Notes: generated from the sequence alone by a model not told the origin. Counted from the first letter of the stretch, positions 1-8,387 are shown. The stretch is 64,000 nt of DNA from Acidimicrobiales bacterium (GCA_030830565.1 JAURMR010000024.1:26111-90110); one strand, 5' to 3'. Numbers and translations are program-made.

Positions 1-414
1 GAGATCGGCGTCGGAAGCCGAGGAGCCCGGTGCGATGGCGGCAGCGCCAGCTCGCACTACCGCCGGAGTGTTGGGCATGGCCCGAACAACAGCGATACCT
101 CCGCCCAAAGTGTCTTGCAATGCAGCAGTTGTAATGCCCGCAGCAATGGACAACACGCGAGTCGCACCCGCCGCAGCGAGTGCCCGACATGTATCGGCAA
201 CATCGCCAGGCTTCACGGCAATGACGGCACCTTCGGCCTGCACGATCGAGTCGGTAACGACGACGCCGGGGAAAAGAGCAGTGAGTTGTTCGCGTCGGTC
301 GGCGACGCGTTCGATCACGGCGATCTCTGCCGGTTCGGCCCAACGAGCATCGAGGAGACCGCCGAGAAGGGCCTCGCCCATGCGACCGCCACCAACGATT
401 TGAAGTCGAATCAT
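1..414 (-). CDS. proC: Pyrroline-5-carboxylate reductase (partial, C-terminus outside window)
   Basis: Reduces 1-pyrroline-5-carboxylate to proline with NAD(P)H, the last step of proline synthesis in the cytoplasm. The first 138 residues are visible, read leftward from an ATG at 414. They show the Rossmann dinucleotide site GGGRMGEAL near residue 8, the strand VIAVKPGD, the SIAAGI segment and the family signature RAMPNTPA. No stop occurs before the window edge, so the catalytic dimerisation domain is missing only because the window ends. The 228 bases between it and the next gene hold no convincing reading frame. Confidence 0.93.
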   Translation of the reverse strand, partial: MIRLQIVGGGRMGEALLGGLLDARWAEPAEIAVIERVADRREQLTALFPGVVVTDSIVQAEGAVIAVKPGDVADTCRALAAAGATRVLSIAAGITTAALQDTLGGGIAVVRAMPNTPAVVRAGAAAIAPGSSASDADL

Positions 415-642
415 GCCGAGACGCTACCCAATTGGCCCGCCTGGCCCGCTACGGATTCTGTTATGGGTTCTGTTCGTGGTTCTGTGCAAGGCCAAGAATC
501 GTCGTCCGGGTGGTCGAACCACCACACTCACTTCCCCGATGACCGCAGAAGTTCGTTCCACCCGGACAACTGCGATCGTAGAAATCACCATCGGTGCTTC
601 GCATGGGCCGAATGGGCGATTTCACTTCAACTCGACGAAGCC

Positions 643-1110
643 TCAGTCGTTTGAAAAGCGGGTGGCGAAACCAATTCGCAGTGCCGGCTGAAAGAACTGT
701 TCGACATAGGTATAGAGCGAACCCAAGATTCGGTCGAGTTCACCTTCGTCAATCGCATGAACCGGCAACGAACCGGCAAGAAAGATTGCGTCTTCTTCAC
801 CAATACAAAACGCCATCCCTGTGGTCTTGCGGTTTCGACGAAGCAAGTGTTCGAAGAACTGCGCATGATTTTCTTCGGGCGAAGGCATGACGTAGGTCTC
901 GTAGTGCAGCGTGCGCTGGCGAAGTGTGAACCAAATCGTGAACACGTCTTTACTCTCACCGAGCACGCGCACATACCAACGTCGCTCCGAAGGTTCACCG
1001 CGTTCAATGGCCGCGACAAAGGGATTTGTTTTGAGTTCATTAGCGAGCCACGCATCGATCTGAAGTTCGATTGCGTCGAGTTCTGCGTTGTCTGCGATGT
1101 TGTCAGCCAT
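643..1110 (-). CDS. YbjN-domain protein (mshA neighbour)
   Basis: A 155-residue soluble acidic protein of the YbjN type, a fold related to type III secretion chaperones. The N-terminal half is helical and acidic; the centre carries the RRWYVRVLGE and FTIWFTLRQRTLHYETYV strands that typify the family in actinobacteria. It begins 3 bases after the mshA stop, so the two are almost certainly co-transcribed. The same mshA-ybjN pairing is known in other actinobacteria, but the molecular role of the protein is not established. No signal peptide or membrane segment is visible. Confidence 0.75.
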   Translation of the reverse strand: MADNIADNAELDAIELQIDAWLANELKTNPFVAAIERGEPSERRWYVRVLGESKDVFTIWFTLRQRTLHYETYVMPSPEENHAQFFEHLLRRNRKTTGMAFCIGEEDAIFLAGSLPVHAIDEGELDRILGSLYTYVEQFFQPALRIGFATRFSND

Positions 1111-1113
1111 GAG

Positions 1114-2331
1114 TTATTGACACGTCACAAGGGAGCGAGAAGTGAGATCGGCATAGAGACGACGAAGTCGAGCCGCTGTTGTTGACCATGTGTAGTGCGA
1201 AGCACTTTCGGCAGCGGCGATGGACAGTGACTCGGCGAGAGCCGGCGATTCGAGAATTGTACGAACCGCCCCAGCAAAGCCACGTGGATCACGGTTCTCG
1301 ATGAGAAATCCGGTTGAACCTTCTTCAACAAGCGTCAGGAGACCACCGACAGCGGCGGCCACAACAGGCGTTCCGCACGCCGCCGCTTCGAGCGCAACAA
1401 GCCCGAACGATTCGGAACGACTCGGCACGATGCAAACGTCGGCGGCGCGGTAATAGGTCGAAAGCAGGTGATGAGGCTGCGGTGGAACAAACCGAACTCG
1501 ACCACGAAGGCCGAGCGCAGTAACGAGTGATGTCGCTGCTTCTAACTCCGCATTTCCTTCGACGCCGCTGGCGCCACCCACTACGAGCAGCACGGCATCG
1601 GGATGGGTATCGGAAAGTTCGGCGAGTGCAGCGATGGCCACGGTCAAACCTTTGAGTGGCTGAATCCGACCAGCAAAAAGAAGCACTGGCTCATCACCTA
1701 AACCGAGGGCGTAGCGCGCGCCACGGCGATCACCGGGTGAGAAGAAGGCATGATCGACACCTGGCGGAACGATCTCGATACGCGAAGGATCGGCTCCGTA
1801 GAGATCAACCAGTTGGGTCACTTCGGCAGCGCAATTTGCGAGGATCGCATCGGAGCACGCAATGACTTCAGATTCGGCTTGCACCCGAAGAGCAGGCTCT
1901 TCGTCGCCCGTCTCTGCCTTCACGCGCGCAAGCGTGTGGAACGTCGAGACGAGCGGGAGCGAAAGTTCATGCTTCAGGCGATGACCGACCACCCCGGAAA
2001 GCCAGTAGTTGGCGTGGATCGCGTCGGGACCGTCGTCACGGCTCAGATGTCGCGCAACGCCATCACCAAATTCATCAAGAACCTGCGGAAGGTCTTCCTT
2101 CGCAAGATCAAGTGGACCCGCATCGACGTGAACGACACGGAAACCCGGTTCAACGTCAACGAACTCGGGTTGACCTTCAGCAGATCGGCGGGTGTAGACC
2201 TCGGCCTTGACGCCAGCCTGTGCGAGCGCGCCAACGAGTTCGCGCACGTACACGTTCATCCCACCTGAATCGCCACTACCCGGCTGGGCAAGGGGGGAAG
2301 TGTGCAGCGAAAGCACCGCTAGAGACCGCAT
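1114..2331 (-). CDS. mshA: D-inositol-3-phosphate glycosyltransferase MshA
   Basis: GT4-family retaining glycosyltransferase (405 aa, normal length) that joins GlcNAc from UDP-GlcNAc to 1L-myo-inositol-3-phosphate, the first committed step of mycothiol synthesis. The N-terminus has the MshA pattern with the glycine-rich GSGDSGGMNVYVREL loop. The C-terminal GT-B domain shows LLFAGRIQPLKG and the SRSESFGLVALEAAACGTPVVA donor-binding block with its EAAACG motif. Upstream lies TAGCGT nine bases before the ATG, so the message has a very short leader; a GGAGGAG run sits unusually close to the start. It leads the mshA-ybjN operon. Confidence 0.93.
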   Translation of the reverse strand: MRSLAVLSLHTSPLAQPGSGDSGGMNVYVRELVGALAQAGVKAEVYTRRSAEGQPEFVDVEPGFRVVHVDAGPLDLAKEDLPQVLDEFGDGVARHLSRDDGPDAIHANYWLSGVVGHRLKHELSLPLVSTFHTLARVKAETGDEEPALRVQAESEVIACSDAILANCAAEVTQLVDLYGADPSRIEIVPPGVDHAFFSPGDRRGARYALGLGDEPVLLFAGRIQPLKGLTVAIAALAELSDTHPDAVLLVVGGASGVEGNAELEAATSLVTALGLRGRVRFVPPQPHHLLSTYYRAADVCIVPSRSESFGLVALEAAACGTPVVAAAVGGLLTLVEEGSTGFLIENRDPRGFAGAVRTILESPALAESLSIAAAESASHYTWSTTAARLRRLYADLTSRSLVTCQ

Positions 2332-2383
2332 GACTCCTCCACGCTACGGCGCAAACGCCCCAAAGAGCACCTTTGGGGAACGA

Positions 2384-3157
2384 TCAGCCGATTTGTGACA
2401 GGTAGTTCGTCAGCATGAGGCCCCACACCGGGGCAACAATCAACCAGGCATCGAGCCGGCGAAGAGCCGGGCCCGCAGATGGCGCCGATGGCGCAAGCGC
2501 CGAGGCCACAGGCGCACCCAGAGGGGCAAGCACCGCAACGAGACCCCCAAAGACCCACCCCGCTCGAGTCTCGAATGGGCCGAGCTGGAACACCGCTTCC
2601 ACGAACGTCACGACCATCACTGCAGCGATCCCCGAGAGCGGACCTTCGAACACGCTTCCCGCTTCCGCACCCATGAGGTAATCGCCGGTTTCATACGCGC
2701 TAACGAGCACGAGCAAAACAACCAGCGCACCCATATCGGTGCGACCGATGAGCACGACCGAACCAGCCGCAATGGCCGGGAGCATCACTGATCGGAGGCC
2801 GACAATGACATCGCTCCGAAGAACACCGCCGGCAATCACTACAAGTGCAACCGCCACCGCAACGCCGGCACCAAAACCGATTGGACCAGTTAACGCAGCA
2901 AGCGGAACCAGCGCTGCAGCAACGCCCCCGAGAACTGGGTTCGCACGACGGCCAGCGTCGCTCCAGGTGCGCACCGTTTGCATTGCGGCGACAGCAGCAA
3001 CAACAGCGAAGAGCACAGCGACTGCGATCGTTCCCACTGCACACGCGGCGCACGCAGCGATAAACCACAACACTCCCAATCGGGCATGTGGACCATCGGG
3101 CTTCGGCAGATAAGCAAACCGGCGAACGAGCGACGGCTTCGATTGAGAACCGCTCAC
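2384..3157 (-). CDS. Multi-pass membrane protein, degenerate CdsA-like
   Basis: 257 residues with about seven hydrophobic segments between residues 28 and 250. I do not recognise an exact family, but three stretches line up in order with phosphatidate cytidylyltransferase (CdsA): YETGDYLMG (155-163) with the DTGAY..G motif, FEGPLSG (170-176) with the K.WEG..GG motif, and RRLDAWLIVAP (233-243) with the DR.DS....P end of the CdsA signature. The catalytic KR....KD and HGG parts of that signature are absent, so CDP-diacylglycerol synthase activity is doubtful. Its ATG overlaps the stop of the MoaD-like gene by 4 bases, which indicates translational coupling. Confidence 0.6.
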   Translation of the reverse strand: MSGSQSKPSLVRRFAYLPKPDGPHARLGVLWFIAACAACAVGTIAVAVLFAVVAAVAAMQTVRTWSDAGRRANPVLGGVAAALVPLAALTGPIGFGAGVAVAVALVVIAGGVLRSDVIVGLRSVMLPAIAAGSVVLIGRTDMGALVVLLVLVSAYETGDYLMGAEAGSVFEGPLSGIAAVMVVTFVEAVFQLGPFETRAGWVFGGLVAVLAPLGAPVASALAPSAPSAGPALRRLDAWLIVAPVWGLMLTNYLSQIG

Positions 3158-3396
3158 TCGAACCCACCAGAGACGGGCGGCAGCACTGCGACCTCATCGT
3201 CATCTCCAACTGGAGTGTCGCCCGAGGCAGGTTCGCCGTTGCACCACACGCGACTGTTCGCAACCACATCAGCAAACGCAGACCCATAGCGAAGAACTGC
3301 TGCAGCGAGAACTTCGTCGACTGTGGCGCCAGCAACGGTGTCGCGACCGGTGCCTGCGGCTTCACGAGCCGATGCAAACAGTCGAAGAGAAGCCAC
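3154..3396 (-). CDS. MoaD/ThiS-like ubiquitin-fold sulfur-carrier protein
   Basis: 80-residue beta-grasp protein: [12 protein letters not shown] at the N-terminus, a VWCNGEPA strand, and the DDDEVAVLPPVSGG end typical of MoaD-like carriers, which are activated as a C-terminal thiocarboxylate. Here two residues (Phe-Glu) follow the Gly-Gly, so the tail would need trimming before activation. Start GTG at 3396 is supported by TAACCT exactly six bases upstream, giving a leaderless transcript. It is coupled by ATGA overlap to the CdsA-like membrane protein and no molybdopterin gene is nearby, so molybdenum cofactor work is only one possibility. Confidence 0.75.
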   Translation of the reverse strand: MASLRLFASAREAAGTGRDTVAGATVDEVLAAAVLRYGSAFADVVANSRVWCNGEPASGDTPVGDDDEVAVLPPVSGGFE

Positions 3397-3402
3397 GACG
3401 GC

Positions 3403-3408
3403 AGGTTA
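3403..3408 (-). promoter_or_regulatory. -10 element, leaderless MoaD-like gene
   Basis: TAACCT on the minus strand, six bases before the GTG at 3396. A TSS 7 bases after the hexamer falls on the start codon. Confidence 0.55.
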
Positions 3409-3444
3409 TGCGTTGAGCGCCACACCTCAGTCTCGAGGGTCGGG

Positions 3445-3450
3445 TACCGT
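3445..3450 (+). promoter_or_regulatory. -10 element, leaderless histidine phosphatase gene
   Basis: TACCGT six bases before the GTG at 3457; the implied TSS is the start codon. It lies back to back with the minus-strand element at 3403-3408. Confidence 0.55.
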
Positions 3451-3456
3451 CACGCC

Positions 3457-4047
3457 GTGACTCGCCTCCTTCTCGTCCGCCACGGTCAATCTGAATGGAA
3501 CGCCGTCGGCCGTTGGCAGGGGAAAGCCGACCCCGCCCTGACCGACTTCGGGCGTCAGCAGGCATTCCACGCCTCACAACGCATCGGATCGGTCGATGTC
3601 ATCGTCGCTTCCCCGCTCGTTCGCGCATTTGAAACTGCGCAGATCATCAGTTCCCAGATCGGCGTTGGCCCCATCGTCGTCGACCCCGATCTCATGGAAC
3701 GAGACGCTGGCGAGTGGGAAGGCCTGACGCGCGCAGAAATCGAAGCCGAGTGGCCCGGCTATCTGGGTCACGACAAATGGCCACCTGGCTATGAACTCCA
3801 CGATGAACTTCTCGTGCGCACTCGCGCTGCCCTCGACCGCATCCACGCTGACTACGAAGGCGCCGACGTACTTGTTCTCACCCACGGCGGCGTCATCGGC
3901 ACACTCGAAGTGCAGCACTCCGAACAGTGGCAACGGATGCCGAACCTCGGCGGCAGAGTGTTCATTCATCACGGAGACCGTCTCCAACTTGGCGAGCGAA
4001 TGGTTCTTGTCGAAGACGACGAGATCACGATTCCCGATCAGATCTGA
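3457..4047 (+). CDS. Histidine phosphatase family protein
   Basis: 196-residue phosphoglycerate-mutase-like phosphatase. Catalytic RHG lies at residues 8-10 (LLLVRHGQSEWN), followed by the GWxQGKxDPxLT-type segment, the acid residue in ERDAGEWEGL, and the second catalytic histidine in LTHGG. Substrate cannot be told; phosphoserine, phosphosugar and cofactor phosphatases all share this pattern. The reading frame is open far upstream, but similarity begins at the GTG at 3457, which also has TACCGT six bases before it. The next gene starts 8 bases after its stop, so the two likely form an operon. Confidence 0.85.
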   Translation: MTRLLLVRHGQSEWNAVGRWQGKADPALTDFGRQQAFHASQRIGSVDVIVASPLVRAFETAQIISSQIGVGPIVVDPDLMERDAGEWEGLTRAEIEAEWPGYLGHDKWPPGYELHDELLVRTRAALDRIHADYEGADVLVLTHGGVIGTLEVQHSEQWQRMPNLGGRVFIHHGDRLQLGERMVLVEDDEITIPDQI

Positions 4048-4055
4048 GTGCGGCG

Positions 4056-4703
4056 GTGACCGAACCAGCCCGAGCATCACTGCCGGTCGAGATTGTCCGG
4101 TCTCGACGTCGCCGCAAAACCGTGCAGGCGACGATTGTCGACGGCGTGATTCGAGTCCAAGCGCCGGCATCGATGTCCAAACGCGAACTCGATGAGCACG
4201 TTTCCTGCCTCGTCGCTCGCCTTGAGCGCCGCTATCGGTCTGAATCTGTTGATCTTGAAGCGCGAGCTCTTCGCCTTTCCAAACGATTCGCGCTTCCCAA
4301 AGCAACATCAGTGATGTGGGCCGATCAACGAAGCCAGTGGGGATCATGCACGCCCTCGACTGGTGAAATCCGAATCTCGAATCGACTCGCTGCTTATCCC
4401 CCTTGGATCCTTGATTACGTGCTTGTGCACGAGCTCGCTCATCTCATTGAGGCCAATCACTCCCCCGCGTTCAATGCACTCGTCGCGAAGTATCCGCTTG
4501 CTGAACGAGCACGCGGCTTCCTCATGGCCATTTCCTTTGGCGACACAGGCGTCGCCGAGGACGTCGACGGCGAAGCTCCTGAACCAAACGATGAACTCGA
4601 TTGGGACCAACACGAAGACCCGCAGGAGTCCGAGGACTCTCAGGCGCAAAGACTCGCCGCGACTTCTGAGAGCGACACCGACCCACCACTCACGCTGTTT
4701 TAG
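4056..4703 (+). CDS. YgjP-like (DUF45/SprT-type) metal-dependent hydrolase
   Basis: 215 residues. The family block WGSC (95-98), RISNRLAAYPPWILDYVLVH and the zinc-binding HELAH (125-129) with a third ligand His135 is intact, as in YgjP, for which UTP pyrophosphatase activity has been reported; others call the family SprT-like peptidases. The N-terminus has an RSRRRRKTV stretch usual for the family; the C-terminal 50 residues are acidic and low complexity. GTG at 4056 was chosen because similarity starts there and it sits 8 bases after the phosphatase stop. Its stop overlaps the convergent methyltransferase by 4 bases. Confidence 0.82.
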   Translation: MTEPARASLPVEIVRSRRRRKTVQATIVDGVIRVQAPASMSKRELDEHVSCLVARLERRYRSESVDLEARALRLSKRFALPKATSVMWADQRSQWGSCTPSTGEIRISNRLAAYPPWILDYVLVHELAHLIEANHSPAFNALVAKYPLAERARGFLMAISFGDTGVAEDVDGEAPEPNDELDWDQHEDPQESEDSQAQRLAATSESDTDPPLTLF

Positions 4704-5383
4704 GAACTGGTTTTCGTTCCCACCACAACACAATGTGGGTGGAAATATCCCTTATCGAGTCGCGCTCTCCGAGTTACCAAACCTTCGCTCGTCATCAGCA
4801 TTGCCAGCTGTGCGGCCGATGGGAAGTTCAACACATCTCCATCGGTGATTCGCAGAACCTTCGTGGCGAGAAACTCCTGGAAGTGTGAGATTCGCGCTTT
4901 CAATTTCGGCTCGGTATCGACTTCTTTCACGATCAGGCTCCCGCCGATCGCAAGAGCGCCCACACATTCAGACAACAAACGTGAACGATCTTCGGGTGCA
5001 AGGAGATACAGCACGTCGGCAAAAACGATCGCATCCCAGCAACCGTCAATTGTCGGAATATCGCCCGACGCACGATGTTCGAATCTGACTGAGGCCTCGC
5101 CTGCCCGCAGGCCACGTAACGACTCGCTCGCAAGCGTGACCTTCTCAGGATCAATGTCGACGCCAACCACCGTTCGGCTCGTTGACGAAAGCGCCATGTA
5201 CGTCGTGAACACTCCATGACCGCATCCAACTTCGAGGATGTTTCCCGAACGGGGCACTTCAGCGTCAAGCGCTTCGAACGGCGCAGTCCACCAGCGGATC
5301 GTCGTGTGAACGCGCGCGGAACGGGGTAACTGCTTCCAGAGTCCGAGGGCTCGCTTCGCCGCTGCGGAACGAGGTCGCTTCAC
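4700..5383 (-). CDS. Class I SAM-dependent methyltransferase
   Basis: 227 residues with a clear Rossmann methyltransferase core: ILEVGCGHGVFT (motif I), VVGVDIDPEK (motif II acidic end), DAIVFADVLYLL (motif IV) and a post-core strand GGSLIVKEVD. The substrate is not evident. It is the last gene of a four-gene minus-strand operon and overlaps the upstream deacetylase by ATGA (5380-5383), so methylation of the same lipid-linked sugar or lipid is plausible. The C-terminal part (YFHPHCVVVG) is hydrophobic but there is no membrane anchor. Confidence 0.8.
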   Translation of the reverse strand: MKRPRSAAAKRALGLWKQLPRSARVHTTIRWWTAPFEALDAEVPRSGNILEVGCGHGVFTTYMALSSTSRTVVGVDIDPEKVTLASESLRGLRAGEASVRFEHRASGDIPTIDGCWDAIVFADVLYLLAPEDRSRLLSECVGALAIGGSLIVKEVDTEPKLKARISHFQEFLATKVLRITDGDVLNFPSAAQLAMLMTSEGLVTRRARLDKGYFHPHCVVVGTKTSS

Positions 5384-6240
5384 AACCCTGCCCTTGGAAG
5401 ATCCGCAAATGTTCCGAGGCGGAAACCGAGTTCATCGATCGCGATGCGGACGGTTTCCGAGCACAGCGCGTTGAACTCAGCGTCCCACTTGTAGTTCCAC
5501 CGATATCGCGCTCGATCGGGATCATCGGGAAGTCCTGGGTGTGTCGCAAGTTCCGCGCTCGATGCACCTGACGACGCGAGACGCCCAACGGCTTCAACCA
5601 TTTCGCCCAAACCAATTGAGCCGGCTTCATCAAGACCTGTTGCTGCGTCGGTCCAGGCCCAATGCCGCTCGCGCAACTGCGCTTCGAGCCGCCGCGCAAG
5701 TTGACGGACGGTGATTCCGATTGGGCCGCGGCCATTTGAACGCATGACACGAATTGCATGAACGTCGTTGGCGTCACCGAGATCAAGGAGAACGTCGCTC
5801 ACCATCGGCCAGAGGTGAACGTTTTGATGCGTGTCGAAATGGTCAACCACCAAACCAGCCGAACGGATGGCATCAAGTTGCGCAGTGAATTCACGGCGAA
5901 GATCGTCGGGATCAATTCGTCCGGCCGCAGCTCGTGGCACAAACGCGCGCCAGGTCGGCCAGAAGTTTCCCGCCTTGTCCACTAGCGACGGAATCTCCCG
6001 GGCCGAAAGCAGTGGCGGATCCTCACCGACAACGGTGAAATGGGCGCCGATTCCCAGACTCGGAACATCACGCAAACGCTTTGCGGCAGATTCGAATGCG
6101 GGCGCCACGGCGATGATTGACGCCGACGTCACAACTCCGTGTTCATGCGCGTCGATGATGCCTTCCGAAACTCGTTCGGTGAGGCCGTAGTCATCAGCCG
6201 AGACGATGAGGATCGGCTGTTCGTCGTCGGACGAGCTCAC
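5380..6240 (-). CDS. YdjC/ChbG-family carbohydrate deacetylase
   Basis: About 286 residues of the YdjC family, metal-dependent enzymes that remove acetyl groups from N-acetylated sugars. Visible motifs are ILIVSADDYG with the metal-binding aspartates, GAHFTVVGEDPPLL, DHFDTHQNVH with two histidines, and ELATHPG near the C-terminus. I chose the GTG at 6240, which overlaps the stop of the GT2 gene as GTGA, over the ATG at 6267 that would overlap by 31 bases. Relatives include ChbG and HpnK of hopanoid synthesis. In this operon it could de-N-acetylate a lipid-linked hexosamine. Confidence 0.82.
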   Translation of the reverse strand: MSSSDDEQPILIVSADDYGLTERVSEGIIDAHEHGVVTSASIIAVAPAFESAAKRLRDVPSLGIGAHFTVVGEDPPLLSAREIPSLVDKAGNFWPTWRAFVPRAAAGRIDPDDLRREFTAQLDAIRSAGLVVDHFDTHQNVHLWPMVSDVLLDLGDANDVHAIRVMRSNGRGPIGITVRQLARRLEAQLRERHWAWTDAATGLDEAGSIGLGEMVEAVGRLASSGASSAELATHPGLPDDPDRARYRWNYKWDAEFNALCSETVRIAIDELGFRLGTFADLPRAGL

Positions 6241-7019
6241 GAGTTCGCGCCGCCTCCTGAATTCCAAGGCTGGCGCACTTCGATGGGCAAGGGTTCAAGC
6301 GATTGCAGATCGCTTCGCAGCTCCCACATTTCGCGGAGGATCTTGAAAATGACCGCATTCGAGGAAAGCGTCGAGATGCCCCGTGTTCGAGGGAAATAGT
6401 CGACACCGAATTGCACAATGCTGAACCCAAGCTTCTGCGCACGGGCAAGTAGCTCAACATCGATGAATGAACCCTCGCTATGGAGTTCGATGTTGTCAAG
6501 CAACGAGCGGCGCATGAGTTTGAATGCGAAATTCATGTCGCGGAGGCGAAGACCAAACACCGTTTGAATGAGGTGGTTGTAGACGTAGCTGTAGACCAGT
6601 CGACGTGCGCCTTCACCAGTTCGATCGAATCGATACGCGCTCACAATGTCGGCTTCGTAAATGCGGAGCAAACGCACGGCCTTTGCAACCTCGGCCATAT
6701 CGAACGGTAGGTCGGCATCGGTGTAGAGGACGATCTCGCCCTTCGCGTTCTCGAATCCGGTCTTCAGCGTTCCACCAAGTTTGCGATTGGTTTCGTGGTG
6801 AACCACCGAGATTCGCTCATCGGCCGCAGCCATCTGATCGGCGATCTTCCCCGTGGCATCGGTGGATGCGTCATTGATGATGAGGACGTCATACCGAGCG
6901 ATCTCACCGGTCTCGATGAGTGCGTCGCCGGCTTCAAATGCGGCCGCAATGGCGCGCTCAATGGTCTCCTCTTCATTCCACATTGGGTAGAAGATTGTGA
7001 GGCTGTCGAAATGCGCCAT
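6237..7019 (-). CDS. Family 2 glycosyltransferase, DPM1/polyprenyl-phosphate type
   Basis: 260-residue GT2 enzyme with the pattern of dolichyl/polyprenyl-phosphate sugar synthases: FYPMWNEEETIERAI at the N-terminus, VLIINDASTDATG, KLGGTLKTGFENAKGEIV, and the metal-binding YTDADLPFDM (DAD motif). No membrane segments follow the catalytic domain, so it is a peripheral membrane enzyme that would charge a polyprenyl phosphate with mannose or a similar sugar. It begins 4 bases after the stop of the PIG-V-like gene. TAGCCT occurs six bases before its ATG, inside the end of that gene, so an internal promoter is possible. Confidence 0.85.
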   Translation of the reverse strand: MAHFDSLTIFYPMWNEEETIERAIAAAFEAGDALIETGEIARYDVLIINDASTDATGKIADQMAAADERISVVHHETNRKLGGTLKTGFENAKGEIVLYTDADLPFDMAEVAKAVRLLRIYEADIVSAYRFDRTGEGARRLVYSYVYNHLIQTVFGLRLRDMNFAFKLMRRSLLDNIELHSEGSFIDVELLARAQKLGFSIVQFGVDYFPRTRGISTLSSNAVIFKILREMWELRSDLQSLEPLPIEVRQPWNSGGGANS

Positions 7020-7023
7020 GGCC

Positions 7024-8307
7024 TCAGGCTACGTAGTAACCGCGCCCGAATGCGAAGGCCCACACCAACAGCACAATTCCGCTGACGGACCACCACGCCC
7101 AGCGCAGACCTCGGCGATCGGCCAAGAACCCGCCCACCACAAGGAAACACGGGAAGGTCGACAGGAGATATCGGCCTGTGCCCTGAAAATCCTTGGTACC
7201 GATCAGAGCGATTCCGAGCATCGAAAAGCAGTACAGCCCATAGCCCCAGCCGAAGTTCTTCCAGACCTGCCAGGCGAGAAACAAGAATCCGAGAACGAAC
7301 AGACCCTGCAGGATCACCGTGACGGCGTACTGAACCTTTTCGAACGTGGCGGTGTCGCCATGTTGCAGCCAGTCCCAGGTCCAGCGCGGCAGATTCTTGA
7401 TCTGCTGGAACCACGTGATCTTGAACCAAGTTCGTGGACCGGAGCCTTGGTCCCAACCAGGTGCGCTCTGCACCTCGTCGAACGCGAGCGGATGTCCAAA
7501 CCGCACGCCGAGATAGGTCATGTAGCCAACGAGCCCACCGAGTGAAAGTAAGACCCCCGAGTCAGCAGGCCGGAGTCGACGCCACCTCACTCGTGGGCGC
7601 CAACGTGAATCACCGGCTTCAATGACGTGACGACGCCAAAGCGCGACTGCGACAAGTCCGATGATGAGCGCGATTCCAACTGGTCGCGTTGCGGTTGCCA
7701 CCGCACCAGCGAGTCCAGCGAGGATCGGATGATTGCGTTCGAGGAGGAGAAATGCGCCGACTGCAGCAACCAAGAAGAGCGCGTCGCCATACACCGCACC
7801 GAACAAATAAAAGGCGTATGGGTAGACAAGGAATGTGACAAGCGCGATTCGCGCAACCCGATCGGTGACGTGATCACGGAACCATTTGAAAATTGCCATC
7901 ACGGCACCGAGACCGCAAACGATCGTTACCAACGATCCAAGCAACTTCACCGACACTGTCGTGACCGAATGCAATCCCCACAACACACCTGGATAGGCGG
8001 GGAAGAACGCCACCGCTGATTGCGTTTCTGGGCCAGCGAACCAGTAACCCGTCGTCGAAATCTGCGCGTACCAGTTGCCATCGAATCGGAACCACCCACC
8101 GAAGAGGCCTGAACCTGGATACGACGCAGCGTCGACCCCGCCGTAGGTCGCAAACGGTCCGCGGGCTCCGAACCACACTGAGACGAAGAGCGCAACGAAA
8201 ACAATCGCCCACATCGCAAGGGCGTCAACCCAGAGTGATCGCCCAAGAGCTCCGACGTCGGAACCCTTCGCGGCATCTGCATCGCTCGACGGTGGGGCGG
8301 AGATCAC
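7024..8307 (-). CDS. PIG-V-like integral membrane mannosyltransferase
   Basis: 427 residues with about nine to ten membrane segments. After the first helix comes the large extracytoplasmic loop GWFRFDGNWYAQISTTGYWF and then AFFPAYPGVLW, which is the signature region of PIG-V/GPI mannosyltransferase II-like GT-C enzymes that use polyprenyl-phosphate-mannose. The sugar donor could be made by the adjacent DPM-like gene. The GTG at 8307 is preceded at exactly six bases by TAGCGT, so this is the first gene of the operon and its message is leaderless. Acceptor lipid unknown. Confidence 0.78.
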   Translation of the reverse strand: MISAPPSSDADAAKGSDVGALGRSLWVDALAMWAIVFVALFVSVWFGARGPFATYGGVDAASYPGSGLFGGWFRFDGNWYAQISTTGYWFAGPETQSAVAFFPAYPGVLWGLHSVTTVSVKLLGSLVTIVCGLGAVMAIFKWFRDHVTDRVARIALVTFLVYPYAFYLFGAVYGDALFLVAAVGAFLLLERNHPILAGLAGAVATATRPVGIALIIGLVAVALWRRHVIEAGDSRWRPRVRWRRLRPADSGVLLSLGGLVGYMTYLGVRFGHPLAFDEVQSAPGWDQGSGPRTWFKITWFQQIKNLPRWTWDWLQHGDTATFEKVQYAVTVILQGLFVLGFLFLAWQVWKNFGWGYGLYCFSMLGIALIGTKDFQGTGRYLLSTFPCFLVVGGFLADRRGLRWAWWSVSGIVLLVWAFAFGRGYYVA

Positions 8308-8313
8308 GCTGAG

Positions 8314-8319
8314 ACGCTA
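8314..8319 (-). promoter_or_regulatory. -10 element of the lipid-glycan operon
   Basis: TAGCGT on the minus strand with six bases (CTCAGC) to the GTG at 8307. It would drive the four genes down to 4700. Confidence 0.55.
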
Positions 8320-8387
8320 CCTGTGCCATCGATGAGGTCCGGGGAGACCGATACCCTCTCCCCTCAGCCAAGGTGAAGGATCCCATC

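Noticed and set aside
415..642. Possible small gene between proC and the ybjN-like gene
   Set aside because: Neither strand gives a frame with a start, ribosome site or -10 in the local style and recognisable sequence. I looked for the small BldC-like or 30-residue ribosomal protein genes that often lie by proC and found neither.
3574..4347. Long minus-strand open frame (257 codons) antisense to the histidine phosphatase and YgjP genes
   Set aside because: It lies wholly opposite two recognisable genes, has no family motifs, and is the expected GC-biased shadow.
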